Below are positions 28,577 to 35,911 of a stretch of 64,000 bases of DNA, piece after piece. Below the pieces are notes generated by a model. The model saw only the letters and a program-made list of their open reading frames with translations. It ran no database searches and was not told the DNA's origin. Position 1 is the stretch's first letter. Each line of letters begins with the position of its first letter. Made by a program: the position numbers and the translations under genes. The stretch is from Marinobacter sp. BGYM27 (lineage in GTDB: Bacteria; Pseudomonadota; Gammaproteobacteria; Pseudomonadales; Oleiphilaceae): contig JANZNS010000004.1 of the NCBI GenBank assembly GCA_025153445.1, positions 310,001 to 374,000 on the forward strand, given 5' to 3'.

Positions 28577-29411
28577 TCAAAAAGCGGGGCTGTCTGAAGC
28601 GCCAACCCGCGTTGACTTCGCCATTGTTGATCTCGCGATCGACGATGACCTGCTGAAAAATATTTATGCAGGTATGACCAGCGAGACAATTGAGTGGTGG
28701 AGCCTGTTTACGGGTACTTCCTGGCAGGAAAACTGGCAGCACGGCCCTATACTGGTCGACCTTCGATATGCGCCCAAAATGCAATCGCAGTTGATTGCCA
28801 TGGCTGCAGAAGTGCCGATCGGCCTCATGATCACGTCAAAGTGGCAACCGGCCGCACTCCGTGATTATTTGGCTCATTGGTTGTGCAGTTCGACCGAGGG
28901 TGAAGGCAAGCTCCTGCGCTTCCATGAGCCACGGATGTTTGGCCCTTTGCTTTGTGCGTTGGCAAACGAGCAAAGCACCCTGCTCGGAAGCGCGGCTTCA
29001 AGCTGGCACTGGCATGATAGCCATCAATGGCGGGAACACCGGCCGACCCAGCCCGCAGATAACCCCCCTGAAACCTTGCCTGAAGTTGCGGTGGCCTCAA
29101 ACCAGATAGAGGCAGTCACGCCTTACCGTCTCGCGGCAGATGCACAAGGTTATGCCGAGTATTACGCCAACGTGCTGTCAACGACGCCTGAGCCTGAACA
29201 CTGGGCGCTGGAGCGACTGATCGACGCCAACGAAGCCGGCTTTGATAACAGTGCACATCAGGAACAATGGTTGCGTTTAGCACTTCGGCATGGCGCCGAT
29301 TTTTATCTGCACCACCCCTTCAAAGCATTACTGGTCCGGGAAGACTTATCTCCCACGGAACGATTTATCGCTATGGAAAGCGAACCGGAGATTCACCATG
29401 CCGCAGTATAA
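28539..29411 (+). CDS. DUF4123 effector adaptor (T6SS)
   Basis: 290-residue cytoplasmic protein. The N-terminal part (about 25-150) matches DUF4123 (FAIVDLAIDDDLLKNIYAG, GPILVDLRYAP, LRDYLAHWLCS, FHEPRMFGPLL, SSWHWHDSHQW). DUF4123 proteins (Tap/TEC) load a specific effector onto VgrG and are not secreted. It overlaps vgrG by 38 bases and the next gene by 14, so the three are translated together. An alternative start at 28545 loses two residues. Its position predicts that the following gene is the cargo. Confidence 0.88.
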   Translation: MSMDTAKYINTLNQKAGLSEAPTRVDFAIVDLAIDDDLLKNIYAGMTSETIEWWSLFTGTSWQENWQHGPILVDLRYAPKMQSQLIAMAAEVPIGLMITSKWQPAALRDYLAHWLCSSTEGEGKLLRFHEPRMFGPLLCALANEQSTLLGSAASSWHWHDSHQWREHRPTQPADNPPETLPEVAVASNQIEAVTPYRLAADAQGYAEYYANVLSTTPEPEHWALERLIDANEAGFDNSAHQEQWLRLALRHGADFYLHHPFKALLVREDLSPTERFIAMESEPEIHHAAV

Positions 29412-31869
29412 AGTTCAGCCAGGCGACACCCTAACGGCTATCGCACAAAAGCATCAGGTCACCGTCGCAGATATTCAGGCTCAGAACCCCCAAATTACTA
29501 ATGCAAACCACATTGAAGCAGGCTGGCAGCTTAAAATCCCTGCCAACGACAGCAATGCTGCTGCCTCGATGCCGCCAGCTAAATCAGCTCAGAGCACATC
29601 CTCAACACAACCCACTTGTGAAGGTTGTGCCGAGGAATATGCAGAGATCATTCACGTCATGGGTGCCGACGATGGCGAATGGTGCGTCGCCCTGCCACAA
29701 AGCGCGGCTGACGAGATTTATACTGAGATAGAGGAAATGAACGCCTTGATGAAGGAGTTCAAACAGGCTCAGGACGAGCCTGTCGACGCGGAGGCCACCA
29801 GCGACCAACCGAGTCCAAAACGTAAGTGGATGCAGAAGGCAGCGGAAAAAGGGGTCATCGCACCGGAAGCGGATGAGGAAGAAGATGAAGGGCCAACCAA
29901 GGTATCTCAGGTCCAGTCGCAGATTGCCGCTGTGGATGAACAGATCAAGTGGTTCGAAGACTACGATCCCGACTACTTCTGGTCATTCGCCAGCGACGAT
30001 GACGAGAAGCGAGAGAGTATCCTGACAACAGCCAAACAAAAGCGTCTTGAATTACTTCGAAGCGAACGAAAATCTCTGGAAGGACAACTCAGGAAAGGGA
30101 CCTCAAGCCAGGGCGTCAAAGGTGGCGGCGTCAAAGCGAGCGATTTCTCAACACGAAGCAACAGCATCGAAGTCGGCATCATTGAAGTCATGGTGTTCAG
30201 TCGGCCGGGCCGTTGGTATTACGTTCGCAAAGGTGTCTACAAGCGTTTGATCGCCGCCTATGCCTCAATCCGATACGTCAAAAAAACGCGTGCCATCTCT
30301 GAGGCGCTGAAGAACAAAAGCGGCACGGCAGGCCAATTACTGGGCAAGATCAAAGACGATATTGCCTCTGATGCCAAAAAGAGCCTTGTAGGCAATATCG
30401 AGGTCAAATTCGCAGAAGCAAAGAAAGAATACTATCTGTTGGGCGAGGAACACACCAAGCTCACATGGTCTTCCGGAAACGGCGAAAGCCCTGCGGAAAA
30501 CACGCTACAAGTCAGCGCCGAAGCCCAGCTCATGCGATTTGCCATGCAAGCCAACGCTGGCGTCAATAGTTTCGATCTCAGCACAGGTGAAATTGATATT
30601 GGAGCGAAGGCCAGTGCTTCCATGGCGCTTGCCGAAGCGGAAGCGAAGCTGGCAGAAGTCTTCGTGCCCAACGAAGCGGGCTGGGACTGTCGTTTCACTT
30701 ACAAGAACCGGAACGGCGAACTGACCGATCTCGCATTTGGCGCATTTCGCCTGTCCGGTGACATCACACTGAACTGTTTTGTCGGCGGCAGACTCAGCGG
30801 CGAAGCCAATGCCAGGCTCAGCACCGGCGCCGCAACCTTTTTGCTATCAGACAAGAAGAAGATCAAACCCGACCCCAAAGCAGGCCTCAGTGTATCAGGC
30901 AATGCCTTTGCCGGCGCTGAAGCGGGTGGAGCCATCGCCGGTAAGTTCTGCTGGGTTCATCCCGATGAGCAGTTTAAAAAGAACGCAGACTGGCAGGAGC
31001 TTTTGAAAATTGAAGCTGGCGGAACAGTCGCTGCCGGCATTGGGGCTGGCTTGGACTTCCAAGTCCAAATGGCGCCGAACGGCATAATTATGGTCTGCAA
31101 AGGAAGGCTGGTCTTTGGCCCAGGAGCTAGCGGCAGCTTTGGTACAACCATCGACGCGGCAGCTACTTGGTCGCTATGCAAAACAATATATGAAGTACTG
31201 GATGCATCGGACTATCAGTTTTTGAGCAATATATCTCCTGAAGTCTTTTCGCAATGGTACAAAGGCCTTTATCTGGGGCTGGCTAACTCAGCCAGCGATA
31301 TTAAAGATATTGTATCTGCACCGGCGAAAGAATTTACCCAACTTTATCTGCTGCGGAAATCAAGAAAAGAGGAAGCTGAAGAGCTTGCTGACAACATCAT
31401 CACCCTCGCAAACAGAGCCGGTAGACAGCAACTTTCTTCGATGGAATACGAAGGCATTCCTTTTGTAAACCTCCCTCCTGAAACATTAGGAATGATGTGC
31501 TACACATTAACAGTCTCATTCATTGAAAGCCGCGAAGAAAAGCTGGAGACCGCTCTTGTACTTATATTGTCAACAATTCGGACATGGAAAAAGTTCTTCG
31601 AAACACTCGAACACATGAGCTACGAAGGCAAAAAAACAGATGCCATAAAAAGCTTGGAAAAAATCTGCGCCTTGCTCGATGACTCACTAGGTAGCGACCA
31701 ACTCAGCGAGTTTCAGGAATGGATTCTCTTAAAACTGAAAATTGAACACCAAGAACAAGCTTCACTGACGCCAGTTTGGTCAAAGGTCCAACCAACTCAA
31801 AAATATGCCGTAATTAACCGCCGCGTAGAACGTTTCGCGTCAAAGTACGGTTCAAGCATGATGGCTTGA
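29398..31869 (+). CDS. Putative T6SS effector with N-terminal LysM domain
   Basis: 823 residues. A LysM domain lies at 1-50 (MPQYKVQPGDTLTAIAQKHQ), able to bind peptidoglycan or serve as a VgrG-docking module. Then come an acidic charged region (about 150-170) and a coiled-coil-like stretch (about 170-245). A long Gly/Ala-rich segment (about 360-590) follows, with repeated motifs such as SGEANARLSTGAATFLL and AGAEAGGAIAGKFCW. The C-terminal part (about 595-823) is helical. I recognise no nuclease, lipase, amidase or pore signature. The C-terminal third is markedly more AT-rich. Placed after vgrG and a DUF4123 adaptor, it is very likely the secreted cargo; its toxic activity is unknown. Confidence 0.75.
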   Translation: MPQYKVQPGDTLTAIAQKHQVTVADIQAQNPQITNANHIEAGWQLKIPANDSNAAASMPPAKSAQSTSSTQPTCEGCAEEYAEIIHVMGADDGEWCVALPQSAADEIYTEIEEMNALMKEFKQAQDEPVDAEATSDQPSPKRKWMQKAAEKGVIAPEADEEEDEGPTKVSQVQSQIAAVDEQIKWFEDYDPDYFWSFASDDDEKRESILTTAKQKRLELLRSERKSLEGQLRKGTSSQGVKGGGVKASDFSTRSNSIEVGIIEVMVFSRPGRWYYVRKGVYKRLIAAYASIRYVKKTRAISEALKNKSGTAGQLLGKIKDDIASDAKKSLVGNIEVKFAEAKKEYYLLGEEHTKLTWSSGNGESPAENTLQVSAEAQLMRFAMQANAGVNSFDLSTGEIDIGAKASASMALAEAEAKLAEVFVPNEAGWDCRFTYKNRNGELTDLAFGAFRLSGDITLNCFVGGRLSGEANARLSTGAATFLLSDKKKIKPDPKAGLSVSGNAFAGAEAGGAIAGKFCWVHPDEQFKKNADWQELLKIEAGGTVAAGIGAGLDFQVQMAPNGIIMVCKGRLVFGPGASGSFGTTIDAAATWSLCKTIYEVLDASDYQFLSNISPEVFSQWYKGLYLGLANSASDIKDIVSAPAKEFTQLYLLRKSRKEEAEELADNIITLANRAGRQQLSSMEYEGIPFVNLPPETLGMMCYTLTVSFIESREEKLETALVLILSTIRTWKKFFETLEHMSYEGKKTDAIKSLEKICALLDDSLGSDQLSEFQEWILLKLKIEHQEQASLTPVWSKVQPTQKYAVINRRVERFASKYGSSMMA

Positions 31870-31878
31870 ACCGTACTT
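31843..31878. repeat. Perfect 15-bp inverted repeat across the effector stop codon
   Basis: AAGTACGGTTCAAGC and its exact reverse complement flank a six-base loop. The right arm contains the effector's last Ala codon and TGA stop. It sits between two convergent genes and may act as a bidirectional terminator, though no clean T-tract follows on either side. Confidence 0.8.
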
Positions 31879-31883
31879 GTTAA

Positions 31884-32810
31884 TTAATTCATCCCACATC
31901 TAAACCCCTGATGGGGATAATAACTATCACCGATTGGCGAACTGGAAGAACGGCTCACCGTAGTGTTCGTCCTCGGGGTGTTATAGCTAGCAATGTTCCT
32001 GAATACTTTTTCTTCACCTTCGTCGGGGCCAGAAGGATTACGCTCATCGCTATTTTTATAGTAATCCTCAGAGAACCAATCTTTTACCCATTCCCCCGAA
32101 TTTGCGGCAAGATCATATAGTCCAAGTGGATTAGGCGGGAATGATCCAACGTTACTCGGTCCGGGACGATCTTCGCTTGCTGGGTAGTTCTTACCTTCTT
32201 CTATCAAACCATTATTCGTAGCGTACAGAACATCTTTACCCCGATTGCGGGCAGCAAATTCCCATTGAGCCTCTTTAGGAAGATCTAATCTCCGACTGGA
32301 TAGCTCTCCAATCCACGTGCAGTAGTCCCGCGCCTCTTCCCAATCTTTCGTCCAAGCCGGCTTATTGGGCTCAAACAATTCCTGCCGATCCTCGCGCGCT
32401 CTCAAATCAGCGGCATAAGGTGCTTTCCCGTGCAATTCCCGAAAAAGATCAAAATCGGCAATCGTCGTTTCATAAGCTGACAGCGAATAATCGTCCAAAA
32501 TAACTTTGTGGGCGTGATCATTGCTCTTATCAAAATCACTCATGCAGACATCGTCAGAGCCCGGTTCACAAGGCACGCCGAACTCACCCATCATGAAACT
32601 GCCACCCTCAACAAACACCATGTTATCCAACGCCCGTACCACGAGCTCGGATACCGCTTGCTGTTTTTCAGAGGACAGCTCCGGATAAGCGTCGCTGACG
32701 CGTGACTGAATAGCGGCAATCTCCGCTTCGGAGAGCGTTTCGCTGGTTAATGAAGGGGAGCTGCAGGCAGCCATTAAAAAGAAGGGAACGAGAAGAGCAA
32801 AACGTCTCAT
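31884..32810 (-). CDS. SUMF1/FGE-fold lipoprotein, candidate immunity protein
   Basis: 308 residues. The signal peptide ends in a lipobox (LVPFFLMAAC followed by SSPS), so the protein is a periplasm-facing lipoprotein. From about residue 70 it is a formylglycine-generating-enzyme-like fold: FVEGGSFMMGEFG, PKEAQWEFAARNRG, GLYDLAANSGEWVKDWF and the closing HQGFRCGMN. I do not see the copper-binding cysteine pair of true FGE enzymes, so it is probably a binding protein. It lies tail to tail with the T6SS effector, 14 bases apart, and has a similarly lower GC content. A periplasmic immunity role is an inference from position and location. Confidence 0.78.
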   Translation of the reverse strand: MRRFALLVPFFLMAACSSPSLTSETLSEAEIAAIQSRVSDAYPELSSEKQQAVSELVVRALDNMVFVEGGSFMMGEFGVPCEPGSDDVCMSDFDKSNDHAHKVILDDYSLSAYETTIADFDLFRELHGKAPYAADLRAREDRQELFEPNKPAWTKDWEEARDYCTWIGELSSRRLDLPKEAQWEFAARNRGKDVLYATNNGLIEEGKNYPASEDRPGPSNVGSFPPNPLGLYDLAANSGEWVKDWFSEDYYKNSDERNPSGPDEGEEKVFRNIASYNTPRTNTTVSRSSSSPIGDSYYPHQGFRCGMN

Positions 32811-33077
32811 GAAATCTCCATTTCGTTGGGGGCAACGGTCCTGTCGCGATCAGCAGATTCTACCAGAAACGAGGGATTTTGGCTGACCACTATCTCACCA
32901 CATCACCCGCGATATCAGAGGTAATCATTTTCATTCATAAATGCTTGGTTTCCGCATTTTTATGGGTAACATTACCCGCTTGATTCAGCACCGCTCGAAA
33001 CACAGTCGGGCAAGCCAATCAAACATGAACCTCGAAGGCACAGTGACGTGCTGCGAAATCTGTCAAAGGACGACAAT

Positions 33078-33776
33078 ATGAAAGTTATCACCATTCTGAA
33101 GTATGTTTTCAGCTTCATTGGCGCTGGCATGCTGATCGGCACATTATTTTTATACCAGCACACCACCACTTTTCTAGACGGCGCACGGGAAACTGAAGGT
33201 ACCGTCATAGCGTTGGGGCAATCCCGTTCCAGTAGTTCCACCACTTACTACCCCGTCGTTACCTTTAACGATGCTCGTGGACAACATATCGAGTTTTCGT
33301 CTTCTTCCAGCAGCAACCCGCCAGCCTACTCACGTGGTGAAACCGTATCGGTTCTGTATGAGGTGGAATCGCCTGAAAATGCCAGGATTAACGACTTCAT
33401 GTCGCTCTGGGGCGCAGTATTAATCCTGTCTATTCTAGGCGGCGTGTTTTTTCTGGTGGGTATGGGATTGTTTTTGGTGCCCGCCCTGAAGAACCGCAAG
33501 GAGGCTTACCTGCGCAAGCACGGGACGATTATCGAGACACGGTTCCAGAATGTTGAATACAACGAGGGCGTTTCGGTAAATGGCCGCAGTCCATTCCAGG
33601 TGATAACCCAGTGGCAGAACCCCGAAAACGCCGAGATTCATTTATTCCGTAGCAATAACCTTTGGTACGACCCGACGAATCACATCAACGTGGATACGAT
33701 TCGCGTATTTATTGACCGGAATAATCCTCGCAAGTACGCCGTCGATCTGTCGTTTTTGCCGAAGGTTGCAGGATAG
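33078..33776 (+). CDS. DUF3592 membrane protein
   Basis: 232 residues with two membrane helices (about 5-25, ILKYVFSFIGAGMLIGTLFL, and 112-137, LWGAVLILSILGGVFFLVGMG). The segment between them, facing the periplasm, matches DUF3592 (GTVIALGQSRSSSSTTYYPV, FSRGETVSVLYEVESP-like). A second, cytoplasmic copy of the small beta domain follows. Function unknown. ATG at 33078 follows AAAGGA; an upstream in-frame start exists but lacks such a site. Confidence 0.82.
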   Translation: MKVITILKYVFSFIGAGMLIGTLFLYQHTTTFLDGARETEGTVIALGQSRSSSSTTYYPVVTFNDARGQHIEFSSSSSSNPPAYSRGETVSVLYEVESPENARINDFMSLWGAVLILSILGGVFFLVGMGLFLVPALKNRKEAYLRKHGTIIETRFQNVEYNEGVSVNGRSPFQVITQWQNPENAEIHLFRSNNLWYDPTNHINVDTIRVFIDRNNPRKYAVDLSFLPKVAG

Positions 33777-33795
33777 ACCTGAGTTAACGACTGAA

Positions 33796-33822
33796 AAGCC
33801 GGAGGCACCGAATCCCCGGCTT
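33796..33822. terminator. Weak hairpin between convergent genes
   Basis: 7-bp stem AAGCCGG / CCGGCTT between the convergent DUF3592 and GH114 genes, without a long T-tract. A possible shared terminator. Confidence 0.4.
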
Positions 33823-33823
33823 A

Positions 33824-35032
33824 TCACATCCCGCAATCCAGCCGGAACCCGTCGTGCAGATTCCGGGGCAGTACCAGGGTATGCATGCCAAAGGCTTTTG
33901 ATGCATTGCAAAGGGTTTCTCTGGCCGTCGGATCGTTAACGTATTTGGAGGCGTACTCCGCATTCAGAACCGGCTTGTTCTGGGTAATAAAGGGCTGCAA
34001 CAGGAAGCATTCGTTGTACTTGTGGCAGCTCTCGTTGATGGCCAGATCAAAGTAGGTTACCAGATCCTCAACTTGGCCAAGATCGTTCTTCAATGCCACG
34101 GCCAGCCCCAGTTCGTGAGCGGTATCAGCAAGAAAACGGTTATAGCTGATTTGATCGGCATAGGTCAGTGGAAGGCCGGTGCTGTTGGCGTAGCCGTCCA
34201 CGTTGTCGGGCTCAACGCCATCACAGCCTTTGGTCTGCGCCAGCACCATGCGGGCACGCATAATGTCGCGCACATTGGCGGAGCGAATATCCAGCCAGTT
34301 TTCGCCTTCCCAGTCGCCCATGGGATCTCCCAGGTCACTGCTGGTAAACAGGTGGCCGTCCGTTCGCCAGTCCTCATAGCTGCCAGCGGAAAAATAGCAG
34401 AGCACCCGACGACCCGACTGCTGCAGGGATTCGATCAGGGTGATATCAGAATCGAACAGATCAATTCCATACATCTGGGCGTCATAGCCGGTGTTAATCG
34501 TGCCGGTCAGTTGCCATTGCCAGGTAAGACCCTGCGCAGGCTGCCACCAATCCCCCACTGGCGGCATCGGTTCGACGTCAGTCTCCGTCACAAAGCGGAT
34601 TTCGGTGATGCTGTTCCACAGATTATTGCTATTGCCCCATCCCACATAGCGCACATAACGTGCGGTGGTATCGGGTACGTCGATTGTTTCGAAGTCGCGG
34701 GTACTGCCGCTGCTACTGGTGTCTTCGATCAACGGTTCCCACTGCACGCCATCCGTCGATGACTGAAGGTCAAAATAGGCTTGTCGCTGATCACCGCGAT
34801 GAAAGGCGATCTCGACAGCGAGCAGTTGCTGTGGCTCTCCAAGGTCGTACTGAATCCATTCCCAGTCGCCTTTACTGGACCAGCGTGACCAACCGGCGAG
34901 GCTTCCGTCCAGCGTGTTTTCGGCAACATGGCCGTCGTCGCTACTCGACGTAGCGGTGATATTGGCCGAGACCAGACTACAACCGAGCAGCAGTGTCAGG
35001 GGGAAAGCGCCGAGCAGGTGACTGAAGCGCAT
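33824..35032 (-). CDS. Lipoprotein with F5/8C-like carbohydrate-binding domain and GH114-type glycosidase domain
   Basis: 402 residues. A signal peptide ends in a lipobox (LTLLLGC). Residues about 22-150 form a discoidin/F5-8C (CBM32-like) domain (ENTLDGSLAGWSRWSSKGDW, TARYVRYVGWG). Residues about 165-402 match GH114 (TWQWQLTGTI, RRVLCYFSAGSYEDWR, KGCDGVEPDNVDGY, AINESCHKYNEC). Characterised GH114 enzymes are endo-alpha-1,4-polygalactosaminidases. The start at 35032 has GAGGA upstream and opens the signal peptide, unlike the longer in-frame start at 35083. A cell-surface polysaccharide is the likely substrate. Confidence 0.87.
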   Translation of the reverse strand: MRFSHLLGAFPLTLLLGCSLVSANITATSSSDDGHVAENTLDGSLAGWSRWSSKGDWEWIQYDLGEPQQLLAVEIAFHRGDQRQAYFDLQSSTDGVQWEPLIEDTSSSGSTRDFETIDVPDTTARYVRYVGWGNSNNLWNSITEIRFVTETDVEPMPPVGDWWQPAQGLTWQWQLTGTINTGYDAQMYGIDLFDSDITLIESLQQSGRRVLCYFSAGSYEDWRTDGHLFTSSDLGDPMGDWEGENWLDIRSANVRDIMRARMVLAQTKGCDGVEPDNVDGYANSTGLPLTYADQISYNRFLADTAHELGLAVALKNDLGQVEDLVTYFDLAINESCHKYNECFLLQPFITQNKPVLNAEYASKYVNDPTARETLCNASKAFGMHTLVLPRNLHDGFRLDCGM

Positions 35033-35170
35033 CAAACTATCCTCAAAAAGGGTATGTCGGTTAAGTAGCCTTAGAAGAATCATAGTTCGATTTGACAGTT
35101 TTTGACTGTTCCATATTGCGGAGATTTGTTACCGGACATGGCGAGAACCTGAACAGCGGCTTGCGTTGTT

Positions 35171-35911
35171 ATGGGTTTCTGGCGATCATTCCTGCCCATG
35201 ACGTCCCGGCCCGATTCCAAAACCTCCCGACAGGTCTCCCAACTGATGTGCGCCGCCACAGAAGCACTGCTCTGGGGTCCTGCACGCGAGTGGGTACGCG
35301 AGCGTTTGCCCGCAAGCGAACTGCGCTGTCGCACCGGCAGTGGTCAGGCGACCTACCATCAGTTTGATCCAGCCACCCATCAGCATGTCATCACCTACGG
35401 CCAACGTATGGTGGCAGCAAAGTTCGAATCCCAATCGGCCCACGGCTGGCTTTCTACCCGGGAAATCCGCAAATACGGCTATTTCGATGGCCAGGTGTCG
35501 ACAGCCAATCTGTTAGCCCATACCTGCTGCCATGAGTTTGCTCACCTGCTGCAAAGTGCCAGCGGCAAACGCAAGCGGGGATCGGTCCATAACGCGGCGT
35601 TCTATAGGATTCTGGAAGAAATGCACGACAGCGGCGCGGCGATGGCGGTTCGGGCGTTCTTGCTGGAGCGAGCAACGCATCAGGACATGATGATCCCGAC
35701 CGCTTCACTCGACACTTTTAACGCCCAGGCCCGACTGGAGCACTTCGCCATTGGTGACAATGTGCTGTTTGGCACAGAGGGTCGACAACGGCAGGGCGAG
35801 GTCATCCGCATCAATCGACGTACCTGCACGGTCGAGGGCACCGGGCGTTGGCGCGGCACGCGATACCGGGTGCCGGTTTCACTCATGAGCCACGCAGAAA
35901 ACGTTTACTGA
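35171..35911 (+). CDS. SprT-like zinc metalloprotease-fold protein
   Basis: About 246 residues, cytoplasmic. The zincin motif HEFAHLLQ (His121, Glu122, His125) is followed by a third ligand in SVHNAAFY, the SprT/Spartan pattern. The last 60 residues (FAIGDNVLFGTEGRQRQGEV, TVEGTGRWRGTRYRVPVSLM) look like a small SH3/KOW-like beta barrel. Function in bacteria is unclear; eukaryotic SPRTN cuts DNA-protein crosslinks. The start is uncertain: neither ATG 35171 nor ATG 35201 has a good ribosome site. Ends with a 7-base overlap of the convergent nasA gene. Confidence 0.78.
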   Translation: MGFWRSFLPMTSRPDSKTSRQVSQLMCAATEALLWGPAREWVRERLPASELRCRTGSGQATYHQFDPATHQHVITYGQRMVAAKFESQSAHGWLSTREIRKYGYFDGQVSTANLLAHTCCHEFAHLLQSASGKRKRGSVHNAAFYRILEEMHDSGAAMAVRAFLLERATHQDMMIPTASLDTFNAQARLEHFAIGDNVLFGTEGRQRQGEVIRINRRTCTVEGTGRWRGTRYRVPVSLMSHAENVY

